From: an uncultured Pseudomonadota bacterium
GTDB taxonomy: Bacteria > Pseudomonadota > Gammaproteobacteria > Burkholderiales > Eutrophovitaceae
Assembly: GCA_937983055.1 (NCBI GenBank)
Contig: CALJLA010000186.1
Coordinates: 1-30,341 of the forward strand
Length of the DNA: 30,341 nucleotides
Direction: 5' to 3'
Shown here piece after piece: positions 1 to 9,770 of the stretch (position 1 is its first letter; each line of letters starts with the position of its first letter). A program made the position numbers and the translations under genes. The notes beneath the pieces are model-generated. The model ran no database searches. It worked only from the letters and a program-made list of their open reading frames with translations, and was not told the origin of the DNA.

Positions 1-38
1 CTACGATAAAGCTGCGCCGCACGCGCCAGCGGCGGGCA

Positions 39-755
39 TCAGTACAGCGCCTTGATGCGCTCACGCACCTCTTCATGTTGGGCTTCGACCACGATGTCGA
101 GGGGCGAGCGTCCGACGACCTGCGCCGAATCTTCCGCGCCGAGCAGGGCCAGCATGGCCTGGTTGGCGAACCGGATCCGCCAGTCGCTGTGGATCAGGAT
201 GGCGTCGGGAGAGGATTCGACCAGTGCCCGGTACGGGCGCAGCGACGCGCTGCGCAGCTCGAGCAGGCGCACCACCTGCCGGCCCAGTGTCATCAGAGCG
301 TCGCGCTGAACGGCATCGAGGCGTCTCGGTTCGCGATCGATCACGCACAGCGTGCCGATGTTGTAGCCATCGGGCGAAGTGAGCGGCGCACCGGCGTAAA
401 AGCGGATGTGCGGCGGCCCCGTCACCAGCGCATTGTCGCGAAAGACGAGGTCGGCCCGCGCATCCGGTACCTCGAAAAGCTCCGACGCGCCGATGGTGTG
501 ATTGCAGAAGGCGATGTCCCGCGGGGTTTCGCTTTCCTGCAGTCCGATCCGGCTCTTGAACCACTGCCGCGTGTCGTCGACCAGCGAGATCAGGGCGATC
601 GGCGTGCCGCAGATGCGCGCCGCCAGCCCGGTCAGCTCGTCGAACGCAGGCTCCGGTCCGGTATCGATCACCTCATAGCGACGCAGCGCGGCAAGCCGGG
701 CGGCGTCGTGGCGGGATGCTGCGCGCGACACCATGCGTTTCACCGGGTCCTGCAT
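39..755 (-). CDS. GAF-PAS sensor protein, apparently truncated by an in-frame TGA
   Basis: The 238-residue product has a GAF domain at about residues 35-165. It contains the AFCNHTI and FYAGAPL type motifs common in GAF domains of bacterial signalling proteins. A PAS domain starts at about residue 175 (YRALVESSPDAILI). The reading frame ends in TGA after VRERIKALY, in the middle of the PAS fold. The same frame then stays open to the window edge and reads CPPLARAAQLYR, which fits the normal next segment of a PAS domain. The protein was therefore probably longer, and GAF-PAS proteins often continue into GGDEF or histidine-kinase output domains. No membrane segment or signal peptide is visible, so it is probably cytoplasmic. 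The start at 755 gives a sensible N-terminus. Ligand and output are unknown. It may be a pseudogene, a sequencing error, or a real short protein. Confidence 0.75.
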   Translation of the reverse strand: MQDPVKRMVSRAASRHDAARLAALRRYEVIDTGPEPAFDELTGLAARICGTPIALISLVDDTRQWFKSRIGLQESETPRDIAFCNHTIGASELFEVPDARADLVFRDNALVTGPPHIRFYAGAPLTSPDGYNIGTLCVIDREPRRLDAVQRDALMTLGRQVVRLLELRSASLRPYRALVESSPDAILIHSDWRIRFANQAMLALLGAEDSAQVVGRSPLDIVVEAQHEEVRERIKALY

Positions 756-884
756 ACCGCGACGCGCGCGCGCGGGTGACGCCCCCGGGCGGACCAGGCG
801 CGACCAAGCCGTGCGCTGCGGGGGGTGCTGCCGGTCATCGACGGATCAGGCTGCAACCTGCGAGCGGCGCTGGCGCGCCCGCGA

Positions 885-1754
885 TCAGCCCCCGGCCACC
901 CGCAGGCGCCGGGTGGCCTGCTCGAAGCGGCCGGCATTCTGGGAGGCAACCGAAAAGCCATCGAAGCGCGCACCCATCGCGGTGTCGAGCCGCTCGATTC
1001 GCGCTTCCGGCGCGGGGTGCGTCTTGAACAGCAACGCCAGGAAAGGGTCCTTGTCGCTGGCCGCGGCGAGCGTGGTCAGCACCGCCGGCAGGGCAAACGG
1101 ATCGTAGCCGGCGCGGGCGGCAAGGACCACGCCCATACGGTCGGCTTCGAACTCATCGGCCTTGTCCAGTCCACGGGCGTACAGGGTCTTGGTCGGGCCG
1201 ATCAGCTTCTGCGCCAACGCGGCGTGCTCGCCTTCCGACGCAGCGGCCGCCACGCCGGCGCCGAGCAGGTTCACCACCGCCGACTTGCGCAGTGCCTTGA
1301 GATGATGCTTCTGAACCACATGCGCAATCTCGTGCCCGAGCACGGCCGCCAGTTCCGCCTCGTTACGCAGCTGCCGCAGCATGCCGCGGGTGACGATGAT
1401 GTAGCCGCCGGGCGCGGCAAAGGCATTGATGTGGTCGGAATCGTTCACACCGAACCGCCACGGCAGGTCCGGACGCTCGGACTGCTGTGCCACCCACAGG
1501 CCGACGGCATTCACGTAACGCTGCAGTTCGGCATCGTCCAGCAGCGGACGGGCGCCGAGCAGGGTCTCCGTCACGCCGCGCCCGATTTCGATCTCCTCGG
1601 ACTGCGTCGGCTCGCGCAGGTTGCGCAGGGTCTGTTCCAATCCGCCGGCCTCGCCGATGTTCTGCATGAAGGCCTCGGTTTGCTGCTGGCTACAGCCGGA
1701 GGCGACGACGCAGAGCAGCAGCGCGAGAACCGGCCACGGGCGCAGCGGCATCAT
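885..1754 (-). CDS. M48-family metalloprotease, predicted lipoprotein
   Basis: This 289-residue protein is a zinc-dependent endopeptidase of the cell envelope. The N-terminus is a lipoprotein signal ending in VASGC, with Cys21 as the predicted lipidated residue. The M48 core shows HEIAH (His141, Glu142, His145) and a downstream EFEAD segment near residue 203 that supplies the third zinc ligand. No TPR tail is present, so it resembles the short LoiP/YggG-type proteases rather than BepA. Its ATG overlaps the stop of the SH3 gene in an ATGA arrangement. It is therefore the last gene of a translationally coupled operon with the SH3 protein and the CHASE2 cyclase. A role in outer-membrane protein quality control is known for related enzymes and is only inferred here. 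Confidence 0.9.
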   Translation of the reverse strand: MMPLRPWPVLALLLCVVASGCSQQQTEAFMQNIGEAGGLEQTLRNLREPTQSEEIEIGRGVTETLLGARPLLDDAELQRYVNAVGLWVAQQSERPDLPWRFGVNDSDHINAFAAPGGYIIVTRGMLRQLRNEAELAAVLGHEIAHVVQKHHLKALRKSAVVNLLGAGVAAAASEGEHAALAQKLIGPTKTLYARGLDKADEFEADRMGVVLAARAGYDPFALPAVLTTLAAASDKDPFLALLFKTHPAPEARIERLDTAMGARFDGFSVASQNAGRFEQATRRLRVAGG

Positions 1755-2275
1755 TTAGGGGTCTCCAGTGGCCGGCCTTCGGCAGCCACGTGCGCGGGGC
1801 CGCCCGGTTTCAGGTTGCCCTCGCGGGCAAATCGCGCCAGCGCCGGCGCGTCCGCGGCGTACCCTTCCATGCGTTTCAGTTCTTCGGGGGCGGGCTCGGC
1901 TTTCTGCAGGTCTTCCTCGGAGAAGCCGCGCACCCCGGTGGTCACGGTGGCGGTGGTCTGCGGCCGCGGACGGTTGCCGATGCCGAGCGCCGACAACAGG
2001 TTGCCAGACGGCGGCCGACGCTCGGGATCGCCCAGGCGCACGTTGAGCAGCCGCGCCCAGCCGCGCTGCTTGCCGTCCGAACTGCGCACTTCCATCCAGC
2101 CGCCGCGCCGGGTCAACACTTCGACCGCAGTCTTCGAGGGCAGGGTCGACACCGTGGCGGCATCGAGAAAGGGCTTTTCCTTCAGTTCGGTGTCGCGGAC
2201 CGTATAGCCGAGCTCGCTCGCCGCCGATACCGCGGTGCATAGCGCCATCAGCGACAACATCAACCAGCGTTTCAT
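1751..2275 (-). CDS. Exported bacterial SH3-domain protein
   Basis: The product has 174 residues. Residues 1 to about 20 form a signal peptide (MKRWLMLSLMALCTAVSAAS). Residues 24 to about 80 match a bacterial SH3 (SH3_3-like) domain: VRDTELKEKPFLDAATV, then VEVLTRRGGWMEVRSS, then GWARLLNVRLG. The rest is Pro/Ala-rich, probably flexible and without a recognised domain. Such SH3 domains often bind peptidoglycan or partner proteins in the periplasm. The gene lies between the cyclase and the M48 protease and overlaps both by 4 bases, so the three products are probably made together. Whether it is an adaptor for the protease or a sensor part for the CHASE2 protein cannot be read from sequence. Confidence 0.85.
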   Translation of the reverse strand: MKRWLMLSLMALCTAVSAASELGYTVRDTELKEKPFLDAATVSTLPSKTAVEVLTRRGGWMEVRSSDGKQRGWARLLNVRLGDPERRPPSGNLLSALGIGNRPRPQTTATVTTGVRGFSEEDLQKAEPAPEELKRMEGYAADAPALARFAREGNLKPGGPAHVAAEGRPLETPK

Positions 2276-4101
2276 GTGAGCTTTTTCTGCGGCTCGAACA
2301 ACGCAACCTCCTGCGCGCGGCCTTTGACTTTATAGAGGCCGCGCGGCACAAAGTCAAAAGCCTCGCCGCACAGGCGACGTGTTTCCTCGGACACCAGGAT
2401 GCGGGCGACACCCTTGGTCAATCCTTCGATGCGCGAAGCCAGATTGACGGTATCGCCGATGGCGGTGTACTCGCGCCGCTGCTGCGAACCGATCAGGCCG
2501 ACCACCGCCGGCCCGGAATGGATGCCGATACCGACATCGAAATCCCGGCCCGCTTCGCCGAGCTCGCGGCGAAAGGCCTCGAGTTCGTCCGCCATCTCCA
2601 GCGCAGTTCGCACGGCGTGCACCGCATGGTCGGCGTCGTCCAGCGGCGCGCCCCAGATGGCCATGATGGCGTCGCCGATGAACTTGTCGAGCGCGCCGTT
2701 GTTGCGAAAGATCACCGCGACCTGGCGGGTGAAATAGCGATTGAGAATGCTGACCACTTCCTGCGGCGGGCGGGTTTCCGACAGGCTCGTAAAGCCGCGA
2801 ATGTCGGAAAACAGCAGGGTGACCTGCCGGCTTTCGCCTTCGCGCGACAGGCCGCCATGCTCGATCAACTCGTTCACTACATGCGGGTTCACGAACCTCG
2901 AAAATTCGCGCACCGCCTGTTCGCGCTGCCGCCGCTCACGCAGATACGACTGCAGCGCCGCCGCAAAGTAGAACGCCCAGCCAAACAGCAGCAGACGCAG
3001 CACCGGCAGCACCAGCAGCTGCCCGGCGGCCAGATACGCCCCGCCCAACGCGGCCAGGCTCACCGCCACCAGGGCCCCGCCGAGCGCCAGGGTGTTGAAA
3101 CGGTAGTGAAACGCGGCGTACAGCGCAGCCAGCAGCAGCAAGGTTGCCAGCGCCTGCAGCGCCTTGCCGGTCTCGCGCAGAGGGTTGCCGTTCTTCAGGT
3201 TGTCGATGGCCGTCGCCAGAATATCGACGCCGGGGTGCAGCGCCGCGATCGGGGTGGCGCGGATATCGTGCAAGCCGGTGGCACTCACCCCGATGACCAC
3301 GATCTTGTCGCGCAGCTCCTGCGGGTCGCGCAGCGGCGTCTCGCGGTTGAAATCGGCCAGCAGGTCGACATAGGAAACGTGCCGGTAGGCGTTACGCCCG
3401 CCGGGCCAGGACAGGCGTATCGATTCGCGGTCCGGCACGCCGACGCCGAGATCCTGCGCCACGCGTGCCGGCAGCGACGGCAGCTTCCAGCCATAGGCGT
3501 CGCGGTAGACGTAGTAGCGACGCCCGATGCCATCGGGATCGGCCAGAAAGTCGATCAGGCCGAGCTGCCAGTTTTCCGGGGCCAGCGCCCGCGGCAGCGT
3601 GATATCGATCAGCGCTTCGGGGTCTGCAGCCGCGGTGCGCACCGCCCCCAGCGCCGGCGCCACTTCCGCCAGCGGCCAGCCGAAGGCGTCGCCGGCCACC
3701 GGCTGACGCGCCACCGGGAAGTACACGTTGCGCGTCTGCGCCACGATCTCGTTGAAGTAGGCGTCGGCCTCGGGACGATAGACGTCCGGCTCGGAGAACA
3801 GAATGTCGAATACGATCGCCCGCGGCTGCTGGGCGGCAATGCCCGCGACCAGCTCGCCGTGCAGCGAGCGCGGCCACGGCCAGCGCCCGGCTTCCTGCGC
3901 AAGGGCTGCCAGACTGGCCTCGTCGACGTCGACGATGACAATGTCGGGATCGGCCGCGCGCCGGTCGGCCTGCGCGGCGACGAACAGATCGGAGAAACGC
4001 TCCTCCAGGCCCCGCAGCAGATCGAGCCTGAAAACCGCTGCCGCCGCCACGGCAAAGACGGCCAACAGGAGGAGCAGGGGATGCTTGCGGAGGAACGGCA
4101 C
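2272..4101 (-). CDS. CHASE2-domain class III adenylate/guanylate cyclase
   Basis: This is a 609-residue membrane-bound nucleotide cyclase. A membrane anchor sits at residues 7-25. A periplasmic CHASE2 sensor domain covers about 30-310 (DIVIVDVDEASLAAL, VVIGVSATGLHDIRATP). Three hydrophobic segments follow at about 315-385, then a class III catalytic domain at about 425-600. Catalytic features are visible: metal-binding Asp433 (FSDIRGFTSL) and Asp477 (KFIGDAIM), substrate Lys473, and the GDTVNLASRIE segment with the transition-state Asn553 and Arg557. All key residues are present, so it should be active. Base specificity (cAMP or cGMP) is not certain. It is the first gene of an overlapping operon with the SH3 and M48 genes. 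The CHASE2 ligand is unknown. Confidence 0.93.
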   Translation of the reverse strand: MPFLRKHPLLLLLAVFAVAAAAVFRLDLLRGLEERFSDLFVAAQADRRAADPDIVIVDVDEASLAALAQEAGRWPWPRSLHGELVAGIAAQQPRAIVFDILFSEPDVYRPEADAYFNEIVAQTRNVYFPVARQPVAGDAFGWPLAEVAPALGAVRTAAADPEALIDITLPRALAPENWQLGLIDFLADPDGIGRRYYVYRDAYGWKLPSLPARVAQDLGVGVPDRESIRLSWPGGRNAYRHVSYVDLLADFNRETPLRDPQELRDKIVVIGVSATGLHDIRATPIAALHPGVDILATAIDNLKNGNPLRETGKALQALATLLLLAALYAAFHYRFNTLALGGALVAVSLAALGGAYLAAGQLLVLPVLRLLLFGWAFYFAAALQSYLRERRQREQAVREFSRFVNPHVVNELIEHGGLSREGESRQVTLLFSDIRGFTSLSETRPPQEVVSILNRYFTRQVAVIFRNNGALDKFIGDAIMAIWGAPLDDADHAVHAVRTALEMADELEAFRRELGEAGRDFDVGIGIHSGPAVVGLIGSQQRREYTAIGDTVNLASRIEGLTKGVARILVSEETRRLCGEAFDFVPRGLYKVKGRAQEVALFEPQKKLT

Positions 4102-4164
4102 GCGCGGAGTCTATTGCACCGCCCTGCCGTTGTCACCGGCATGCCGTGCCTGACGCCGGGAAAA

Positions 4165-4399
4165 GACCAAGAGCGAAACACGAAGGCGCGAAGCTAACCG
4201 GGGCAGGCGGTCAACCCCTGCACGAAGCCGCCACTGGAATCGCGGAACTGGCGAAGCGCTAGCTTATGGCTGGCGCAGTTTGGGGTTCATCGCCTCTCGA
4301 GAAATGCCTCACCACAGAGGACACAGAGCACACAGAGAAAAGCGATCGAACCACCAAGACCACCAAAAAACTTCGTGCCTTCGTGTTTCGAACTTGATC
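4165..4399. repeat. Palindromic intergenic element with 9-base-period blocks
   Basis: This element fills most of the 319-base gap between the cyclase gene start and the metF stop. The left arm at 4174-4193 and the right arm at 4371-4390 are inverted copies with one mismatch in 20. The match continues more weakly for about 9 bases outwards. Three internal blocks repeat with a 9-base period: CACAGAGGA units at 4312-4338, CACCAAGAC units at 4350-4366, and CTTCGTGCC units at 4371-4386. The composition is far more A-rich than the surrounding genes. Similar CACAGAG/CACGAAG intergenic repeats are dispersed in many environmental proteobacterial genomes. A related copy lies at 15098-15230. It could be a non-autonomous mobile element or a transcript-processing structure; its function is unknown. 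Confidence 0.75.
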
Positions 4400-4420
4400 C
4401 TTTCGCCGCCGGTCGGGAGG

Positions 4421-5284
4421 CTAGAGCCCGAGCCGTTGCCAGATGGTGCTGACGGCGCCGGCCTGGTTCAGGGTGTAGAAGTGCAGTCCGGGCGCGCCGT
4501 GGCGCAGCAGGCGTTCGCACAGCTGGGTCACCACGTCCAGGCCAAAGGCCCGGATCGCTGCGCTGTCATCGCCGTAGCCCTCCAGCTTGCGCCGGATCCA
4601 GCGCGGAATCTCGGCGCCGCAGGCATCGGAGAAACGCGCGAGCTGGGCAAAGCGGTTGATCGGCATGATCCCGGGCACGATCGGGATGTCCACGCCCATC
4701 GCCGCGCACTCGTCGCGGAAATGGTAGTAGGCGTCCGGATTGAAGAAATACTGGGTGATCGCCGAATCGGCGCCGGCTTCGACCTTGCGTTTGAAGTTCA
4801 GCAGGTCTTCCTGCGCCGTACGCACCTGCGGATGATATTCGGGGTAGGCCGCCACTTCGATGTGAAACGCGTCGCCATAGGTCTTGCGGATGAAGGCGAC
4901 GAGTTCCGCGGCAAATCGGAACTCCCCGGGCTGGGCCATGCCCGAGGGCAGATCGCCGCGCAATGCCACCAGCCGGCGAATGCCGGCCGCGCGGTACTCG
5001 TCGAGCATCGTGCGGATGTTTGCCGCCGTCGAGGCGATGCAGGAAATGTGCGGCGCCGCCGGGTGCCCCTCGCGCTGGATCTCCAGCACGATTGCCGCGG
5101 TGCGGTCGCGCGTCGACCCCCCGGCACCAAAGGTTACCGAGAAGTACGCAGGGTTGAGCTGCGCCAGCTGGCGGCGCGTCGCGCGCAGCTTCTCCACGCC
5201 CTCGGGCGTCTGCGGCGGAAACAGCTCGAAGCTGAACTGCCGCTCGCCGGCGCTCATCGGCCGCCGCCCATGCCCGTCGGACAT
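4421..5284 (-). CDS. metF: Methylenetetrahydrofolate reductase
   Basis: A 287-residue cytoplasmic flavoenzyme that reduces 5,10-methylene-THF to 5-methyl-THF, the methyl donor for methionine synthesis. The N-terminus FSFELFPPQTPEGVEKL and the segments SVTFGAGGSTRDRT, RLVALRGDLP, AITQYFFNPDAYYHF and IVPGIMPI are characteristic of MetF. Length fits the bacterial enzyme. Two starts are possible, 5284 (MSDGHG) or 5257 (MSAGERQ); the second lies nearer the conserved fold, and neither has a strong ribosome site. It is the last gene of the SAH-riboswitch operon, 10 bases after the nitrilase stop. Induction by SAH would therefore raise MetF together with AhcY, which makes sense for regenerating methionine. 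Confidence 0.97.
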   Translation of the reverse strand: MSDGHGRRPMSAGERQFSFELFPPQTPEGVEKLRATRRQLAQLNPAYFSVTFGAGGSTRDRTAAIVLEIQREGHPAAPHISCIASTAANIRTMLDEYRAAGIRRLVALRGDLPSGMAQPGEFRFAAELVAFIRKTYGDAFHIEVAAYPEYHPQVRTAQEDLLNFKRKVEAGADSAITQYFFNPDAYYHFRDECAAMGVDIPIVPGIMPINRFAQLARFSDACGAEIPRWIRRKLEGYGDDSAAIRAFGLDVVTQLCERLLRHGAPGLHFYTLNQAGAVSTIWQRLGL

Positions 5285-5294
5285 CCGGGAGGAT

Positions 5295-6167
5295 TCATTT
5301 GGCGGTGACGATCTCGACCTTGTTGTCGTAGATGTCGGTGCGTTTGTCGTAGAGCGGGATGGTGGTGCCGTTGATGCGGTTCTCGCTCAACGTCTCGAGA
5401 TCGAGATCGGCGATGATGATCTGCTCGACGTTGGGCGTGCCCTCGGCGGCGATGCCGTCGCGCGCGAACGGAAAATCCGACGGCGTGATGATGCTGGCCT
5501 GGCCGTAATGCAGCGCCAGCCCCTCCACCGGCAGGTTGCCCACGGTGCTGGTCATCGCCACGAACACCTGATTCTCGATCGCCCGCGCATGGCAGCAGTA
5601 GCGCACCCGCAGGTAGCCCTGGCGGTCGTCGGTGCACGAAGGCACGAACAGGATGTCCGCGCCTTCCTCGCACACCCGGCGCGCCAGCTCCGGAAACTCG
5701 ATGTCGTAGCAGATCAGGATGGCGATCTTGCCGAACGGCGTGTCGAACAGGTGCAGCAGGTCGCCCGCGTCGGTGTGCCATTTCTCGCGCTCCCAGCGCG
5801 TGCGGTGAATTTTGTCCTGTTCGTACACGCCGCCGTCGGGGGTGAACAGGTAGGCGGTGTTGAGCAGGCGGTCGCCGCGCATCGTCGGATGGCTGCCGCC
5901 GACCAGGAACACCTTCCATTCCTGCGCCAGGCTGCGCATCAGTTCGACGAAGCGCGGGGTGTAGTCGTGGATATTGCGCAGGGCGGCCGGCAGGTCGCGC
6001 GTGTCCATGAACGACAGCAGCTGGGTGGTGAAGATCTCGGGCAGCATCACGAACTGCGGACGGTACTCGCCCGCCGCCTTGACGACGAAGCGCACCTGAT
6101 TCTCGAAGCCCGACCAGTCGTGGATCGAGCGCAGGAGGTACTGGACTGCGGCTATACGTACGATCAA
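5295..6167 (-). CDS. Carbon-nitrogen hydrolase (nitrilase superfamily)
   Basis: About 290 residues. The nitrilase-fold catalytic triad is complete: Glu44 (MLPEIF), Lys119 (YEQDKIHRTRWE) and Cys153 (LICYDIEFPE). It should hydrolyse a non-peptide C-N bond such as an amide; the substrate is unknown. I place the start at a TTG (6165-6167), seven bases after AAGGAG. No ATG or GTG lies in frame close to the conserved N-terminus IVRIAAVQYLL, and the long upstream extension of the frame overlaps the GNAT gene out of phase. The TTG overlaps the GNAT stop (TTGA), so the two are translationally coupled. In many bacteria these two domains occur as one GNAT-nitrilase fusion protein (YhcX-like); here they are separate. 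The gene sits between ahcY and metF in a SAH-controlled operon, which hints at a substrate linked to the methyl cycle, but this is inference. Confidence 0.88.
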   Translation of the reverse strand: MIVRIAAVQYLLRSIHDWSGFENQVRFVVKAAGEYRPQFVMLPEIFTTQLLSFMDTRDLPAALRNIHDYTPRFVELMRSLAQEWKVFLVGGSHPTMRGDRLLNTAYLFTPDGGVYEQDKIHRTRWEREKWHTDAGDLLHLFDTPFGKIAILICYDIEFPELARRVCEEGADILFVPSCTDDRQGYLRVRYCCHARAIENQVFVAMTSTVGNLPVEGLALHYGQASIITPSDFPFARDGIAAEGTPNVEQIIIADLDLETLSENRINGTTIPLYDKRTDIYDNKVEIVTAK

Positions 6168-6826
6168 ATCACATCTCCTTCCGGAATCCGGGTCGGCTGC
6201 GAGGGGTCGAATTCGGGGTTCAACCACACGATCAGCGATGCGTTGCCGCAGGATTCCTTGTCCTCGGGCAGATACTCCGGAATCACGGTGCAGAAGCGGA
6301 AGCCTTCGCGCAGCTGGAAGCCGAGCACCGGATCGTTGAGGTCGCCCCACACCACTTTCATCGCGTACAGGTCGGCCGACATTTCGCCGGCGTGCTGCAG
6401 ATAGCCCGGCAGCCGCCCGCAGGCGATGATGCGCTTCAGATTCATTCGCCGGCACAGCTCCCGCCGCGCCTCATAGAGCGCGTGGCCCAAGCCGTAGCCG
6501 CGCAGATGCGGGTCGACGAACACTTCCGCGCCGTAAAAGGTGCGGCCCTTCGGGTTATGGGTGTCGAACGTGCCCGACGCGGTGATTTCCTTCCAGGTGT
6601 GCTCCACCGGCCAGTCGTCCCACAGCACGATCAGGCCGCTGGCGCAGCCGACGATCTCTCCGTCGATTTCCGCAGTGAGCTGGCCTTGCGGAAACACCTC
6701 GAGCTGATGCTCGAAGCGCCGCTGCGGCCAGGGCGGAATGTCGGGATAGATGCGCGCCTGCAGCGCCAGCAGCGGCGGGATGTCCTCCCGCCGCGTGTGG
6801 CGAATCGTCAGACCGGGCGACACCAT
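6164..6826 (-). CDS. GNAT-family N-acetyltransferase paired with the nitrilase
   Basis: The 220-residue product has a GNAT fold. Residues 5 to about 60 match the N-terminal part (IRHTRREDIPPLLALQ). The acetyl-CoA loop is FVDPHLRGYGLGHALYEA near residues 110-128. The segment LKRIIACGRLPGYL and the C-terminal GFRFCTVIPEYLPED resemble the acetyltransferase half of known GNAT-nitrilase fusion proteins more than stand-alone GNAT enzymes. It starts 13 bases after the ahcY stop; an AGGA that overlaps that stop could serve as its ribosome site. It ends overlapping the TTG of the nitrilase gene. The acyl acceptor is unknown. It belongs to the ahcY-metF operon and should be co-regulated by the SAH riboswitch. 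Confidence 0.85.
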   Translation of the reverse strand: MVSPGLTIRHTRREDIPPLLALQARIYPDIPPWPQRRFEHQLEVFPQGQLTAEIDGEIVGCASGLIVLWDDWPVEHTWKEITASGTFDTHNPKGRTFYGAEVFVDPHLRGYGLGHALYEARRELCRRMNLKRIIACGRLPGYLQHAGEMSADLYAMKVVWGDLNDPVLGFQLREGFRFCTVIPEYLPEDKESCGNASLIVWLNPEFDPSQPTRIPEGDVI

Positions 6827-6839
6827 CCGCGCCGCGATC

Positions 6840-8261
<1,422 letters not shown>

Positions 8262-8288
8262 CGGACACTCTCCTTTCGAATGACTCGC

Positions 8289-8316
8289 GGAGCGCCGGAA
8301 ATGACAACGGCGCTCC
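8289..8316 (-). promoter_or_regulatory. Leader hairpin, likely riboswitch expression platform
   Basis: GGAGCGCCG (8316-8308) and CGGCGCTCC (8297-8289) form a perfect 9 bp stem with a 10-base loop, ending 10 bases before the AAAGGAGAG ribosome site of ahcY. The 5' arm of this hairpin is also complementary to the GGCGCTC (8342-8336) that forms the 3' pseudoknot strand of the SAH aptamer. The two structures can therefore compete. No T-run follows, so control is probably at translation. The mechanism is inferred from pairing alone. Confidence 0.6.
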
Positions 8317-8333
8317 AAACCGATCAAGGGTTT

Positions 8334-8400
8334 GCGAGCGCCGTTAACAACTGTGCTGAGCCTGGCCCCGGCTTTCACGGGGTCGCAGCGCTCCTCAGCA
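8334..8400 (-). promoter_or_regulatory. SAH riboswitch aptamer
   Basis: Read on the minus strand, the leader contains the conserved core of the SAH riboswitch. P1 is GCTGAG (8399-8394) paired with CTCAGC (8360-8355). The invariant GAGGAGCGCTGC (8396-8385) follows. A GC-rich P2 arm is built from ACCCCG and CGGGGC (about 8381-8365), then comes CCAGGCTC (8365-8358). A downstream GGCGCTC (8342-8336) pairs with GAGCGC (8393-8388) to make the pseudoknot. This matches the known class that senses S-adenosylhomocysteine and switches on ahcY-type genes in beta- and gammaproteobacteria. It lies directly between a consensus -10 box and ahcY. Confidence 0.93.
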
Positions 8401-8408
8401 GGGCCCGC

Positions 8409-8437
8409 ATTATAGGGCCAGCCCCGCCGCGGGAAAA
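8409..8437 (-). promoter_or_regulatory. Promoter of the ahcY operon
   Basis: A perfect TATAAT -10 box lies at 8414-8409 on the minus strand. At 17 bases upstream is TTTTCC (8437-8432), a poor -35 match. Transcription should begin close to 8402-8400, exactly at the first base pair of the SAH aptamer. That position supports both calls. Confidence 0.7.
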
Positions 8438-8459
8438 GCCGGCACGGCCTCCGCGGCGG

Positions 8460-8491
8460 CAACGAAAAAGGGACCGCTCAGGGTCCCTTTT
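8460..8491 (-). terminator. Rho-independent terminator of metK
   Basis: On the minus strand, AAAAGGGACC (8491-8482) pairs with GGTCCCTTTT (8475-8466) around a 6-base loop and runs on into TTTTTCGTT. The 10 bp stem plus T-tract lies 20 bases after the metK stop. It separates metK from the ahcY promoter that follows on the same strand. Confidence 0.88.
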
Positions 8492-8511
8492 GGTTCGCGC
8501 GCCGCCGGCGC

Positions 8512-9693
<1,182 letters not shown>

Positions 9694-9770
9694 GCGCACC
9701 GCCCGCAGAATGCTGAGGAAAGGCGAAGAAGAATAGCAAACAAGCCTCTAAAAGCCAAAAATAGGCATAG

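Noticed and set aside
1..38. A separate small gene starting at the ATGA that overlaps the GAF-PAS stop
   Set aside because: It would be only 12 codons (TAG at 3-1) and has no protein character; same-frame continuation of the PAS domain explains the sequence better.
2518..4197. Long open frame of 559 codons on the plus strand opposite the cyclase gene
   Set aside because: Its translation is low-complexity Arg/Gln/Ala/Val-rich with no recognisable domain and mirrors the coding frame of the CHASE2 cyclase, a usual effect in GC-rich DNA.
4311..4390. CRISPR-like array from short repeats
   Set aside because: The units are 9 bases in direct succession without unique spacers, and no cas gene is present.
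8262..8462. N-terminal extension of ahcY by 67 codons
   Set aside because: This stretch is the SAH riboswitch leader, and the ATG at 8261 has a good ribosome site and the family N-terminus.
9694..9770. A SAM-binding riboswitch in front of metK
   Set aside because: The divergent gap is only 77 bases and I could not find the conserved helices of a known SAM class.
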